NCBI RefSeq assembly: GCF_036373705.1
Contig: NW_027102660.1
Location: 496,001-560,000 of the forward strand
Length of the DNA: 64,000 nucleotides
Direction: 5' to 3'
Source: Amia ocellicauda
Lineage: Eukaryota > Chordata > Actinopteri > Amiiformes > Amiidae
The translations under genes and the position numbers were made by a program. Position 1 is the stretch's first letter, and every line of letters begins with the position of its first letter. Below are positions 20,650-31,500 of the stretch, in pieces. Below the pieces are notes generated by a model, which worked only from the letters and a program-made list of their open reading frames with translations, had not been told where the DNA came from and did no database searches.

Positions 20650-20833
20650 AGTAGATAGTAGGGTTTTTTGGGCGCGGCCTATTTTGTTATGACGTATGCC
20701 CTAAGCTTATTAATATTCCTACGTCATAATTGGGGGGCGTGATTTTAGGTAGAGTTATTTCCTTAATTATTCCTACATCATATCCGTCAGAAAGTGTACA
20801 CCCATAAAACCCTGAACATCAAGGCCACCCATA
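20650..20833 (+). repeat. Left terminal inverted repeat, copy D
   Basis: It begins AGTAGATAGTAGGG and matches the reverse complement of 36101-36284 with few mismatches. TGACGTA at 20690 and TACGTCA at 20720 are CREB/ATF-like. A third copy near 20773 has mutated to TACATCA in this left end only. Confidence 0.92.
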
Positions 20834-20878
20834 AATACCCCCACCCCTCTGAAGGCAACGCCCCGAAACTCTCCTCTC

Positions 20879-20886
20879 TATTTAAG
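20879..20886 (+). promoter_or_regulatory. TATA-like box of the first left-end gene
   Basis: TATTTAAG, 74 nt before the ATG at 20953 and behind the CRE-like elements of the terminal repeat. The same box precedes the gene in copies B, C, E and F. Confidence 0.5.
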
Positions 20887-20952
20887 AACCCGCGCTGCTT
20901 TTAGGCAATACCTCTTTAATTCTCAGCATCAGAAACATCCCGCTTCTTCAAC

Positions 20953-21663
20953 ATGTCCAGCGACATCAACATGAAACCCCGCAAGAAACAATCCCGGGCA
21001 AGGGTTCCTGTACTCACCAATTTGAAGATTGAACGCTCCTGGGTGTTGTTCTGGGGGGCTCGACGGGGTTACCGCTTTAAAAGGGATCCCAGCTATGTTG
21101 GAGTGGAGCTTTTTGCTTTGGGAGAGAAGGAGGGTACGTTGGAACCTTTTGAGACGGTAATTGAATACTCTTATGAGGACTGGTTGAAGGTGATGGCCTG
21201 GAGAGATCTGGGGCTTGTGGATAAGACTCTAGAAGGCTTGCAAGAGGGTCCAAGAGAATGCGAAATGGAGTCTCCGACTCAGGGTTTTGAAAGGTGTGAA
21301 TGGGAAAGCTTGCAGAACTACGGTAGAGTGGTGAAGAGTCTATCTCTAACTACAGATCGTAAGGTTTTGTTTAGCAGTACCCTGATTACAAACCCTATTG
21401 AAGGGGGTGTGGAGGATCCAGAAAAACAGGTTACTGAAATTATGTTTGACGCCGTGGACTGGCCGTTCTTGAAAGAGGTCATAAACTGTATAAATGATGG
21501 TTTTGACATCTTGACCAAATGTTCGCAACTGGATTTGGTTAGAAGGAGAATATGCTGGATTATGGATTATATATCCCCCTTGAATGACGACGACGATGAT
21601 AAAACAGACGACGTGTGGGGTTTTGGAGGGGGGTCTGACGGCTCAGGGGCTACTCTCTTCTAA
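20953..21663 (+). CDS. First left-end gene, full length (236 aa)
   Basis: Protein-identical to the copy C gene at 11308. Unknown family; basic N-terminus, Trp-rich middle, poly-Asp near the C-terminus. Confidence 0.65.
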   Translation: MSSDINMKPRKKQSRARVPVLTNLKIERSWVLFWGARRGYRFKRDPSYVGVELFALGEKEGTLEPFETVIEYSYEDWLKVMAWRDLGLVDKTLEGLQEGPRECEMESPTQGFERCEWESLQNYGRVVKSLSLTTDRKVLFSSTLITNPIEGGVEDPEKQVTEIMFDAVDWPFLKEVINCINDGFDILTKCSQLDLVRRRICWIMDYISPLNDDDDDKTDDVWGFGGGSDGSGATLF

Positions 21664-21697
21664 GAGGGCGGTGTGTCGTGACGTAGTGAAGAGATAG

Positions 21698-21705
21698 GAT
21701 AAAAG
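21698..21705 (+). promoter_or_regulatory. TATA-like box before gene 2/3
   Basis: GATAAAAG lies 44 nt before the ATG at 21742, preceded by GTGACGTAGTG, another CRE-like element, at about 21678. It would start a separate transcript for the second accessory gene. Confidence 0.45.
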
Positions 21706-21741
21706 GCGCAACAATTCAATCATGGTTTAAAATTAAAGAGA

Positions 21742-22260
21742 ATGTCTTACCTGAAAGCTGCGGACGTCGACAGGCTCTACAGGCCTCTTCAAACCCGGGA
21801 TCACCCCTGGTTCTATTCCCCAGATTTTGTATACACTCTGGAACCCTTTGACTGCGGTTACTCTCCAAGACCTCAGACCCTGGACTGCTTCTGCAACTGG
21901 TTCTGTCATCAACACTCTGCAGCTAACCTGAGAGCGCTATTACACCATGTGCTTGACAGAAAAGTAGCCAACGCGAGCCTTTTCTCTACAGATTTAACCA
22001 TCGATGAGGATCAACTTTCAAACCTGGAAAAGTTAATGGCTGCTGTAACAAAGACCGGGGGGTACGAACACTGGGATGAAGCGCTCAAGGGGGCCAAGAA
22101 TGATATTAGGCCATTTCATCAACATCTGTATGACCTTTTACTGAGCATGTTTAATACACCTCTGTTTACTTTTAAAATAGGTCATATTGTTGTTTTATTT
22201 ACATATGTAACTGAGGTGTGTGCCTACAAGATAAAGAAACAGGTATATTTGTTGATATAG
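21742..22260 (+). CDS. Fusion of gene 2 N-terminus with BH1-like gene 3 (172 aa)
   Basis: Same in-frame 735-nt deletion product as at 12097 in copy C, including the BH1-like segment. Shared presence shows that the deletion predates the C/D duplication. Confidence 0.6.
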   Translation: MSYLKAADVDRLYRPLQTRDHPWFYSPDFVYTLEPFDCGYSPRPQTLDCFCNWFCHQHSAANLRALLHHVLDRKVANASLFSTDLTIDEDQLSNLEKLMAAVTKTGGYEHWDEALKGAKNDIRPFHQHLYDLLLSMFNTPLFTFKIGHIVVLFTYVTEVCAYKIKKQVYLLI

Positions 22261-22371
22261 ATCAAGTAACCAATCATCTGATTTCTTTTTGTCTGGACCG
22301 TAGAAAAAATTGTTGTGTATGTTATACTTTTCTCAAATGTCTAAAAAGGGGTATCTGCTCTCCTGAAGTTG

Positions 22372-22393
22372 AATAAAAAACCTTGTATAAAAA
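22372..22393 (+). promoter_or_regulatory. Poly(A) signal and integrase TATA box
   Basis: AATAAA at 22372-22377 would end the accessory-gene transcripts. TATAAAAA at 22386-22393 lies 40 nt ahead of the integrase ATG at 22433. The end of one unit and the start of the next are thus within 22 nt, conserved in B to F. Confidence 0.55.
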
Positions 22394-22432
22394 CTTTGCG
22401 CATAGTGTGGGTCTGTGTGGTTATTTGACAGA

Positions 22433-23485
22433 ATGACTCGGCAAGCTCCCCAAATGCAGGAACTATACTACAACCCAGCCAAGATTGGGGGTTTGGCGGG
22501 TAAGAAGGGTTTTCAAAGAGGACTCGCTGAGGCCGGAGTGAAGGTTAATGATGTGGTTGTTTCAGAATGGTTACGGGAACAAGACGCCTATACCTTACAT
22601 AAACCTCTCAGGATTAACTTTAAAAGAAACCGCGTATATGCAACTGACATAGACTCACAATGGCAAATGGATCTAGTCGATATGTCAAATTTATCAAAAC
22701 ATAACAATGGTCACAAATTGATGTTGATGTGTATCGATGTGTTATCAAAATATGCCTGGGCTCGCATTCTACATAATAAAACAGGTCGGGCGGTGACAAG
22801 GGCCTTTGAGGATATATTGTCCCAGGGTCGATGTCCTAAAAAACTGCAGACTGATAAAGGAAAAGAGTTTCTCAACAGAGAATTTCAGAATCTACTGAAG
22901 AGACACAAAATACATCATTTCACCACCGGTAATGAGCTTAAGGCATCGGTAGTGGAGAGGTTTAACCGCACCATAAAGACCAAAATGTGGAGATATTTTA
23001 CAGCGGTCAACACGTTCAAGTATTTTGATAAAGTTCAGGATTTTATCGATACTTACAACCAAGGGTATCACACCAGTATTAAAATGAAGCCTTTAGATGT
23101 GGATCAAAGTAATTCTTTTAAGGTCTATAAAAAATTATACGGACCATTTATTAAGAAGGGAAAAACTACTTATAAGTTCAACATCTGTGATGTGGTTCGC
23201 GTTTCAAAGCTAAGGAGTACTTTTACAGTTACCAAACAGTTGGCTAGAGACCCCCCCGTGTACCGGTTAAAAGACTATGACGGGGAGAATATAGAAGGAA
23301 CGTTTTACGAAGCCGAGTTACAAAAAATTATTGTGGGTAAAGACAGTGTATACAGAGTTGAAAAGATATTAGCTGAAAAAACCCAGAACCGGAAAAAATA
23401 TGTGTTGATGAAATGGCTTGGATGGCCTGAAAAGTTCAATAGTTGGGTCCCGGAACAACAGGTTTGCGATATTCAATCCTTATAA
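22433..23485 (+). CDS. INT: Integrase with 13-residue internal deletion (350 aa)
   Basis: The frame is open from MTRQAPQ to the chromodomain, with all three catalytic residues. A 39-nt deletion near 23224 removes 13 residues (AKGYEETFSDEYF in copy C) from the SH3-like DNA-binding region between core and chromodomain. IGDVV has also become ICDVV. Folding of the C-terminal domain is likely impaired. Confidence 0.85.
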   Translation: MTRQAPQMQELYYNPAKIGGLAGKKGFQRGLAEAGVKVNDVVVSEWLREQDAYTLHKPLRINFKRNRVYATDIDSQWQMDLVDMSNLSKHNNGHKLMLMCIDVLSKYAWARILHNKTGRAVTRAFEDILSQGRCPKKLQTDKGKEFLNREFQNLLKRHKIHHFTTGNELKASVVERFNRTIKTKMWRYFTAVNTFKYFDKVQDFIDTYNQGYHTSIKMKPLDVDQSNSFKVYKKLYGPFIKKGKTTYKFNICDVVRVSKLRSTFTVTKQLARDPPVYRLKDYDGENIEGTFYEAELQKIIVGKDSVYRVEKILAEKTQNRKKYVLMKWLGWPEKFNSWVPEQQVCDIQSL

Positions 23486-23489
23486 CAAC

Positions 23490-24253
23490 TTGCCCGCGGG
23501 TGTGTTGGGGGCATTACTTTCGATACTCAAGATCGAATCAGGAGGCTTCTACGTGACTCTACCCAGTAACGCCTCTCTCGATATATACCCTAAAAATGAA
23601 ATATTTGGAATTTGGAAAATCTATAGATCTAAGGGGGTCGTGGGAAGTGGGGTTGGCGGAAATACAGTATCCTTACACTTGGGCTGTTTTACAAGATAAG
23701 GATGCCACTTTCGCCATTTTTGATGATGTTAAAAAGAGTCAATGGACATTCACGATACAAGGAGGTTATTATGACAATGTGGATAAAATATTAGATGAGA
23801 TGCATAAACAGTTCTCAGAAGGCACCCCCAACATCAAGCTATATTACAACCCTATTAAAAACAGAGTGTACAAGGTGTCAAAACCAGGTATTAGCATTCA
23901 AACCAGCGGCCAACTGGGGCGTATATTAGGGTTCTATTCGGACACAGAGAGCAGGTTCTCAGAAGTGGTGTGGCGGCTTTTACACTCTTTATGTGTATAC
24001 GGATATCATAACCCACCAGAGGGTCTGGGATAGTTATGTCCCCCTTTTGAGAAATGTACTTATTAAAGGTAAAAGCAATGACATGGTCACAATTACTTAT
24101 GACAAACCACACTACGTACCAGTCTCAATGACCCACTTTGACAACATCACGATCGAAGTAAAATCGGATCAGAATATCAACGTACCCTTCCGCTTCGGTA
24201 AAGTTAATGTCAAACTACATTTTCGACCCCTGAAACAGTGTGTACATTATTAA
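23490..24253 (+). pseudogene. Penton-like minor capsid protein, broken (copy D)
   Basis: Neither candidate start codon survives: the upstream ATG is TTG and the MESGG Met is ATC (Ile). A deletion near 23602 shifts the frame, and the +1 shift before GGFYT common to all copies is also present (the frame closes at 24033, C-terminal part to 24253). Confidence 0.8.
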
Positions 24254-24254
24254 A

Positions 24255-24742
24255 ATGGCTACCTCGAGGGGTTATGTAGATCCTAGCGCCTATGTGGATT
24301 ATTACAAGATGCAAGATGGAACGGCTTGCCCGGTTTTGTAGGAGCCCCCACAATGTATGGCGCCGGTCTAGGAGGACTCTTTCATGGTCTCTTTAGAATG
24401 GCCGTACCCCTGCTTAAGAGAGGCTTTGCTATAGCCAGACCCCACTTGAAATCAGCGGCTAAAAATATTGTTAGTGACGTGTTCACCAATGTTATGAACC
24501 GGGCAGCTAGCCATGAGCATCAGGAGGGTTCGGGTCTCATGGTAATGGCGAGGAGGGGGGGTAAAAGAAGAAACAGCATGTGTCCACCAGGGCGACGAAG
24601 ATCCGTGGCTAACAAAAAACGAAGAATCTCTCATTCTCCAACATATCGTGGAAACACTCGGAGAAGGAAGCAGCACAAGAAAAAACCTGCAAAAAGAAAG
24701 TCTCAAAGAAAGAAAAATAGAGCCTCAGGATACATCTTTTAA
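24255..24742 (+). pseudogene. pX-like core protein, frameshift near codon 24 (copy D)
   Basis: The ATG and first codons (MATSRGYVDP) are present. CAAGCCGGGAACGG of copies B and C is CAAGATGGAACGG here, a 1-nt loss that leads to an early stop. The rest of the frame is open to 24742. E and F share the lesion. Confidence 0.75.
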
Positions 24743-24744
24743 AC

Positions 24745-26052
24745 ATGTCTTTTTTCCACAGTCTATCGGAAGTATGCGTCAAATCAGAACTGGATCTGTT
24801 TACAGTTCCATACACTCAAACGAGTATAGATAAGATCATATATGTAGAGATTCCCCCTCTATCTGCAATTTCAAACACGGCCCCTCTGGAGTTTTTTATA
24901 GCTGGCAATGGCGAGGATTATATTGATTTGAATAACACATTTATTTTAATGAACTGTAAAGTGACTGATTAGGATGGCGATGCAATCGAGAATACGGCCA
25001 TCGCTGGGGTCATCAATTACCCGGTGGCCACCATGTTTTCACAGGTGGATGTGACCCTGGGAGATCGGCTCATTAGTCAAAGCAGCAATACTTACCCCTA
25101 TAGAGCCATGATGGAGTGTAAACTTAATTATAGTGAGGAGACCCTAAGCAAACAGTTCAGCCCCGGCCTTTTCTTCAAAGACATCTCGGAAGCTATGGAC
25201 GACAAGGATCCAGAGGGACTCAATAAGGGTTTGCAAAAAAGAACGGCCTCTTCAACAGAAGGGAGGACCTTTGAGCTAATGGGGCATATCCATGCAGACA
25301 TATTTTTCCAAGAAAAACTCATGCTCAACGGGGTAGACATTAAAATTAAAATGATCCGTAGTAAAAATGCTTTTTGTCTGATGACCCCTGATACGGAAAA
25401 ATATAAACTGACCATATTATCGGCCTCGCTGTTTGTGAAAAAAGTGTCCGTCTCCCCGGCGGTTAAACTAGGACACGCGCAGGCGTTAATGACGGCAAAC
25501 GCCGAGTACCCGATCGAAAGAGTCTATATGAAAGTCCACAGTATCCCTGCAGGGACACGGGTGATGAACCAGGAAAATCTGTTTCTAGGACAGCTCCCAA
25601 AACAGGTTATTATTGGTCTCGTGGATAATGATGCATTTACCGGGGTTTACAACAAGAACCTTTTTAACTTTAAACATTATAACGCGGAATTTATAGCGTT
25701 GTACGTCGATGGTGTGCAGGTTCCATCCAGACCTTTTCAACCTGACTTTGAAAACGGCAATGCGGTTCGTGAATATTACAGTGTAGTACTGGCTACGGGT
25801 CGCCATCTCAAGGATCAAACTCTGCTGATCGATCGCCGGGAATACTGCAGCGGTTACACCCTGTACGGTTTCAACCTGACCCCTGACGAAGAGTGTGGAC
25901 AACATTTTTCACTGATGAAGACGGGCAATATGCGTTTGGAGATGCGTTTCAAGCAGCCTCTACCACGCACTGTAAATATGGTCGTGTATGCTGTGTTTGA
26001 CAACATTATTGAGGTGAATCGGAGGAGAAACGTTCTGTATGATTATTATTAA
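24745..26052 (+). pseudogene. MCP: Major capsid protein, single nonsense codon (copy D)
   Basis: Apart from the TAG at 24970-24972 (GAG in copy F) the frame is continuous with the 435-residue MCP. After the stop it is open from 24973 to 26052, so this copy is one codon from being open. Confidence 0.85.
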
Positions 26053-26053
26053 A

Positions 26054-26608
26054 ATGAACACCAGAGAGCTCAACCACATCATGAATGCCCTGGCCGGCTC
26101 ACGGAAACTGTTTCAAGGAGTCTACGCCTGCGATCAGCTACCTAAATTTAAGATCAAGAATTTACCTGCAATGTACATAATCAACACACACCCTAAAAAT
26201 ATGCCCGGAGAACATTGGCTGGCTATTTATCTAAGGGAGGACCACCGTGGTGAATTTTTTGATTCCTATGGAAACCCCCCGGATTTCAGACCTTTCCCTC
26301 GGAAGATCAATAACTTTCTGCTCAACAACTGTCAAGAAACCATTTACAGCGGTCGTCAAGTACAAAGTCTTCAGACCTTCACTTGTGGTCAGCACTGTGT
26401 GTTTTTCTTATATCATAGATCTAAAGGAAGGTCATACCCCGATATTATGGCCTTGTACAGTGAGGATTTAGGCCAAAATGATAAAAAAGTGGCAGAGTTT
26501 GTCAGTACACTGTGGACCCCCCTTATAACACAATGACTTACGACCCTAGCCAGTCATGTATACAGATGGGGTGTTCTTGTGAGGATTTTAAAAGATGTCA
26601 TGCGTGTT
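26054..26608 (+). pseudogene. PRO: Adenain-like protease, C-terminal frameshift (copy D)
   Basis: Catalytic residues His54, Asp70, Gln104 and Cys111 are present. A C run near 26517 is one base shorter than in E and F, so the frame closes at 26536 after about 160 of 185 residues and loses the Cys-rich tail. Confidence 0.85.
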
Positions 26609-26789
26609 AAGGTGAAAAAATAATGAAAACAGCCTTTGAATCATTAGTTTTGTTTTTATTCAAAACAATTCTTATACAAAGCAGGGGTTATGTTATAAAT
26701 AAATGTACAACATTTGAAAATAAAAAAAAATAAATAAAAAATTGTTTGTCGGGTCATTATTTACAGGGGAGACAAATAAAAACATGAGA
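26609..26789. promoter_or_regulatory. Convergent 3' ends with overlapping poly(A) signals
   Basis: AATAAA for the plus-strand block lies at 26698-26703, and the minus-strand signal (TTTATT on the plus strand) at 26655-26660. The two blocks would produce transcripts with overlapping 3' ends. The intervening sequence is A/T-rich and holds no gene. The same arrangement occurs at 43634-43812 and 62153-62331. Confidence 0.5.
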
Positions 26790-27533
26790 TTAATAAGCTT
26801 CCCAACGATGGATAGATCCTGAGGATGGTCGCTAAGCACGGTCAGAGTAATGAGATATCGGAGTCAGATCAGGCTACACCTCTTTACACAGATGGATTTT
26901 TTGTCGCGTTTCCTGGTTAGGAACTGTGGATTGGGGCATGTTCAGACAGGCCATCGCCTGTAGGAAAGCATTCCAGCCTACAGGTCGGCGACTCTCGGGT
27001 ACCTTATTAGTGCTATTGACACTCTTCAACAAATCAAACATGTGTGAACCTTTGATCAGTTGTCCTTTAAAAACAAATTCACCCTGTTCATTCCAAGCCG
27101 TTACCCGCGGTTTCTGAACCATTTTGCGCAGGATATATTCTGCATGTCTCCTGCTTCTGGCCGGCATGTTTCTCAAAACATCCGTTACAACATCTCCCTC
27201 TGAACTCTCAACAGGTTCGGTCACCGCAACATCTTTATCAACCGTACCCCCCGCATCAGCCCCAGAACCATTTTCTTGAGAGGCCATGGTTAAAGTTAAA
27301 ATGTTTTGATCTTTTTCACCCTGTCTAACCAGACGGAGGTAACGCTGTAACGTGTTGGTATACAACTGGGCTTTGGAATACTGATTTAAATCGGCCCTGG
27401 CCTGTATAGCTTTCATTTCAGAGTCCAGGTTGTTTTCGGCCGTTTGTCTAATGGGCTCTTGCCCGACAACATTTTTTCTCAGTTTCTCAAGCTGCTCCTG
27501 AGGGATCAAAAACATTTTCTGAGCATATTCCAT
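26790..27533 (-). pseudogene. Conserved Polinton protein with MFLIP N-terminus, C-terminal nonsense (copy D)
   Basis: Counterpart of the 247-residue gene at 43813. GAG has become TAG at about 26874, leaving 219 residues. Function unknown: the N-terminus (KMFLIPQEQLEKLRKN, a Leu/Ile-Pro motif followed by a helix) recurs in Polinton proteins as I recall them, and the helix-rich middle could be a coiled coil. A virion or DNA-associated role is a guess. Confidence 0.55.
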
Positions 27534-27535
27534 TA

Positions 27536-27871
27536 TTAACCCACTCTGGAAGCTAGAAGACTGGTTAGGAAAGGCACGGCTATGCTCAACAGCGGTCCTA
27601 TAAAACCCCTGGTTTGATTAATCTTCTTTCTTTTTCTTTTAATAGAATACTTCTTATTAGCGATGATCTTGATAACCGCTTTTTGTTTTTTGAGTTTAGA
27701 ATGTTAAGAAGGGGTTAGGGGTATATTACCGTGTAAGATGTTAAAAGCTATTTCACACATGGTCTCGATCAAATCCGAGGGGGCCCCTGCCAGCACAGCT
27801 TTCCTATGGCGCAGGCTCCCCTCAAATAACATTTGCAAAAGTGGCAGATTTCTTTTAATCCGAACAGACAT
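27536..27871 (-). pseudogene. Small basic Polinton protein, nonsense (copy D)
   Basis: Counterpart of the 111-residue gene at 44559. CAA (Gln) is TAA in the segment LTPSQHSK. Otherwise the same: RKAVL and LRGNIPLTP motifs, a Lys/Arg-rich middle and a hydrophobic Gly-rich C-terminus. Confidence 0.6.
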
Positions 27872-27877
27872 TCTTAT

Positions 27878-28549
27878 TTATTTCCTTTTCTTTAGCACAT
27901 ACACTGCCGGCCAATCGGGCGGGCACAAACCTGTTCTGAGGCGAAAGTCTTCTGGGGTTTGTGCTTTTAAGTCCGCAATCAAGTACCCGTAGGGTTTTTT
28001 GGTGGCATCCTCAAATGCCTCCAAAAAGAACTTGGTCTGGTTAGGGTACATTTGACGAGCCAAGACGGTGACCTGTAGTTTATCTCTGGGGTTTTTAAAA
28101 AGAATTATATAATTGGCATTTAAATTAATAGTGCGGCTTTTTTTACCTTGAAAAAATAGATTTTGAACTAAATAAAGAATACTTAAATTCCTATGATGAG
28201 TGTACTTTGTGAAAGCTTTTTCCACTTCACTGTTGTCACCGGCCTGCTCCATCAGGTCATCAAGGATCACTAGGTTAGTTTGACCGGGCGGGAACAAGTC
28301 ATCGTCTTACAACGAGGCGGGGAGACCTTGCACAAATTTCAGATTATTTTTTTTCGAAGCCAAATCATCGTAGAGAGGTTGCCAGCAAGAGTAACACCAC
28401 ACTATGTTGTCAAGAGCTTGGGACACGGTTGCGTCCACATCTTCTATGATGTTCCTTATAAGATAGCTCTTCCCCGAATTGGAGGGACCAGCTATAATAC
28501 AGGAGAAAGGGTGTTGAAGTCTGTTATCAAAACCACCGCTAATATCCAT
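27878..28549 (-). pseudogene. ATP: A32/FtsK-like packaging ATPase, nonsense (copy D)
   Basis: Walker A (GPSNSGKS) and Walker B (NLVILDDLM) are present, but a Cys codon TGT has become TAA at about 28307 between them (ASL-stop). The frame is otherwise open and matches 44901-45572. Confidence 0.85.
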
Positions 28550-31500
28550 AAGGCAGAGTGGTATAATCAGTCTTCAACACTCCTTTATTGTACACCACCC
28601 TGAACCGTTTGTTTAGTGATCTATTTTCCAACGTGTACTCCTTTTTATTGCGATAGATCTGATTTCCGGCTGTAATAATCTCACGAGGAGGCGCGTCTTT
28701 CTCGGTTACAAAACTTTCTACCAGGGTCGTCAGAGACTTGATGTTAATGAGCTTGTTGTTACAATGGTTCAGAGTGAAACCCTTAACTTTCATACAGGTC
28801 TTACCCGCAGCCGTTCTGTATGCGTCTTAGGACCCCCTGAAACAAACTCCACTATGTGGTCCTGAGGATCTAGTTCGCTCGTTAACTCCCCAAGGTAGTC
28901 CCCGAGGGGAGGGACCCAATCCCCTGGCCTGGTGACAAAGATTACAGAGTCAGAATCATGATAGAGTGTGCGTTCCTGCAACTGATCCATTAAGTTGTAC
29001 AGTTCAAGCCGGGCGTAAGCCGTGGTAAAAACCGCTATGAAAACATTAACGTTCCCCTGTTTGGTGGGGAAATCTTTAGGGGCCCTCCACTGGACCTGTG
29101 CCACGTGGTCATTTAAGAATTGAAAGTGTGATACTGCATGTTGTTTGGAAAACATAAATTCTATAAACTGTTCAGGGGTTTTAATCAAGGTTGTGTTTAG
29201 ACGGTAATTTCTTTCCCCAAACTTACCCCACAGACTGTTTAAAATCAGTTTGGACATTTGTCTCTTGGCGGGGTTTACAGTTATGTTCCCCGGCTCTAGA
29301 CGGATCCCTTCCTTTTCAAAATATTGCTGAACGTATTGCTCTTTGGCCGCGGAGTCAACACACCATGAGGGATAGCCCGATGCCTCCTGTTTCCCTTTCA
29401 GATGGGTCATAATGTAATCAGCAAAAAGAGTATCAGGTTTTTCAGAAAAATGCCAAACCTCATACACCTTACCGACTCTGTAACCTTTCTCCACCGCCTT
29501 GTCAAGCTCAATGCTACACCAGACACCCGTCAGCGCTCTCTCTTCATCACTGTGCAGACAAGAGGTAGTTTGATTTTCAGTTTCCACACACGTTCTACAC
29601 AGAGGGAACATCAATTTTCCCGAACACCTGTAAGGCAACACGGGTAAGAACAGCTCGCGAGGAGGGTACATGGTGACTTTGATCAAACCAAAGTAATGTC
29701 CGATTTCGAGAAAGTCACGATAAACAATGGTTGGACGCCCCATCGGGTACATTTTGGTCTTGTTGACATAAGGGTACAGACTGGTGAAATCATAGTAATC
29801 TACTCTCTCACCCTCCTTTACCTCATAATGTAAACAGAGGGCATTGGTACGACCCCCAAATAACGCATCCCGGGGCTCTAGACGTTCAGGAAAGTCCAAG
29901 GTTTCCATAAACCGTTGTACCCCCGCATCCTGTTGCTTCAGGGTCGTCCACTCGTGTTCCCAAATCACCAGCACGTTCAAACCATAGGTGTTTTTTAAAG
30001 TTTCAATTCGTTCCTGGAAATCATAGTACATATCACCGCAGAGTTTTTGTGTTACAGGGTTAAAGGTGTTTGGGTCGAAGCACTGAGGACAGCCATGGTA
30101 AATACAACCTGCAAACTCATAAGCGGTACGCCGCCCGGACACGTCGCTAAAACCGTCTAAGTAGTAAGGCCCCATTTTTACTTCCCCTTGATTTAAAGCA
30201 TGTCTGATGAAGATGTTATCCCGGGCACTCAGGTATTCCAGCCACTGTATGGAGACAGTCGAAAAGTTATTTTGTCTAGCACGATAGTTGTCAGAAGTGG
30301 TGACCGCTATAGTGATTTTCTGCAAGAAATTGGACCGATACATTTTCATGCAGAGAGACGCTATGGTCACACTTTGCAAAGGGTCGAGACCCGATGTGTT
30401 GATAACCTCGGCGCGGAAACGCACACAGGCTTCTTTAAGGATCACCACATCATTTTTACAATAAGCGGCCATCTCTTCTCGGTAATCAAAAACACCTCCC
30501 TTAACCGTATTGTACCATTTAAAGAATTCCTCCCTCTCATGAGACATCATAGTATCAACCCCATAATAAGAGGCGGGCAGGTAGGACCCTCGATAATTTT
30601 GAGTGTCCAGAGTATTAAAAAAATGGCAGAACCAACCTTTCTTCTGAGCCTCAAAACCCAGAGCCTTAGGCAAAGCGCTCAATTTCATGGGGAGGAAATT
30701 TAACGAGTCTATGTAACGTTAGTTGAAAGCTTCGTCGGTGAAACACATGATCTTGTCACCCTGAGCTATTATTTTTGGGGTCACCCCATTTTCCACCAGA
30801 TACTTCATCAAAATGTAAGAATCATAACCCTTAGCATTGTGGGCAATAAATGTGTAATTGAGGTATTTTGGACCGCGATACCGCGTAAATCCCTGACACA
30901 ACTCTCACCGCTAGCTGACCACTCACGATCCAACATGTCAATACAGTGTATATAATTAGCAACGTGGACCCCGTTTTCTTGCCGGCATTCAAAAGCAAAA
31001 AAGACATACCGGTTGTGCGGCGGCTCCTTTTTAACCGGCTGAATAAAGCACTGGTGTTCGGACCCCGGGGTTAAATCAGCATTACAGATCCTGCATCTCG
31101 GCTCCAGACATTTGTGTGGTTTTATCTCATGAAAACGGTACTGGAGGCAACACTGCGGGCAATATTTAGTTTGATCACAATAACTCAATTTTTTAACCCC
31201 CTCAGCAGCGCCCTCTGTACCTTATGCTCGGAAAAACAGAACGCTGAGAGACAAATCCTTAAGCAATCTTTACATCGGATGGTAGGGGCCAAACCCTTAC
31301 GACATTGCGGATTGAAACAGACGTTACAGTAACCGTCACAGCGGTGCTTAAGCTTATCATTGAAGGCCTTATAACACCAATGACAAACATACAAACAACC
31401 CAAAAAAGCCGTCAAACTCTTTATTCCATAGTAATGACTATCACTTAGGAAGAGAAACAGTGTCTGTGTATGGGTTTCAGGATGTGTCTGAAATTTCACA

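Noticed and set aside
26926-31332. Plus-strand frames of 60-170 codons opposite PolB, ATPase and the small genes
   Set aside because: They are mirror frames of well-supported minus-strand genes and show no conserved motifs of their own.
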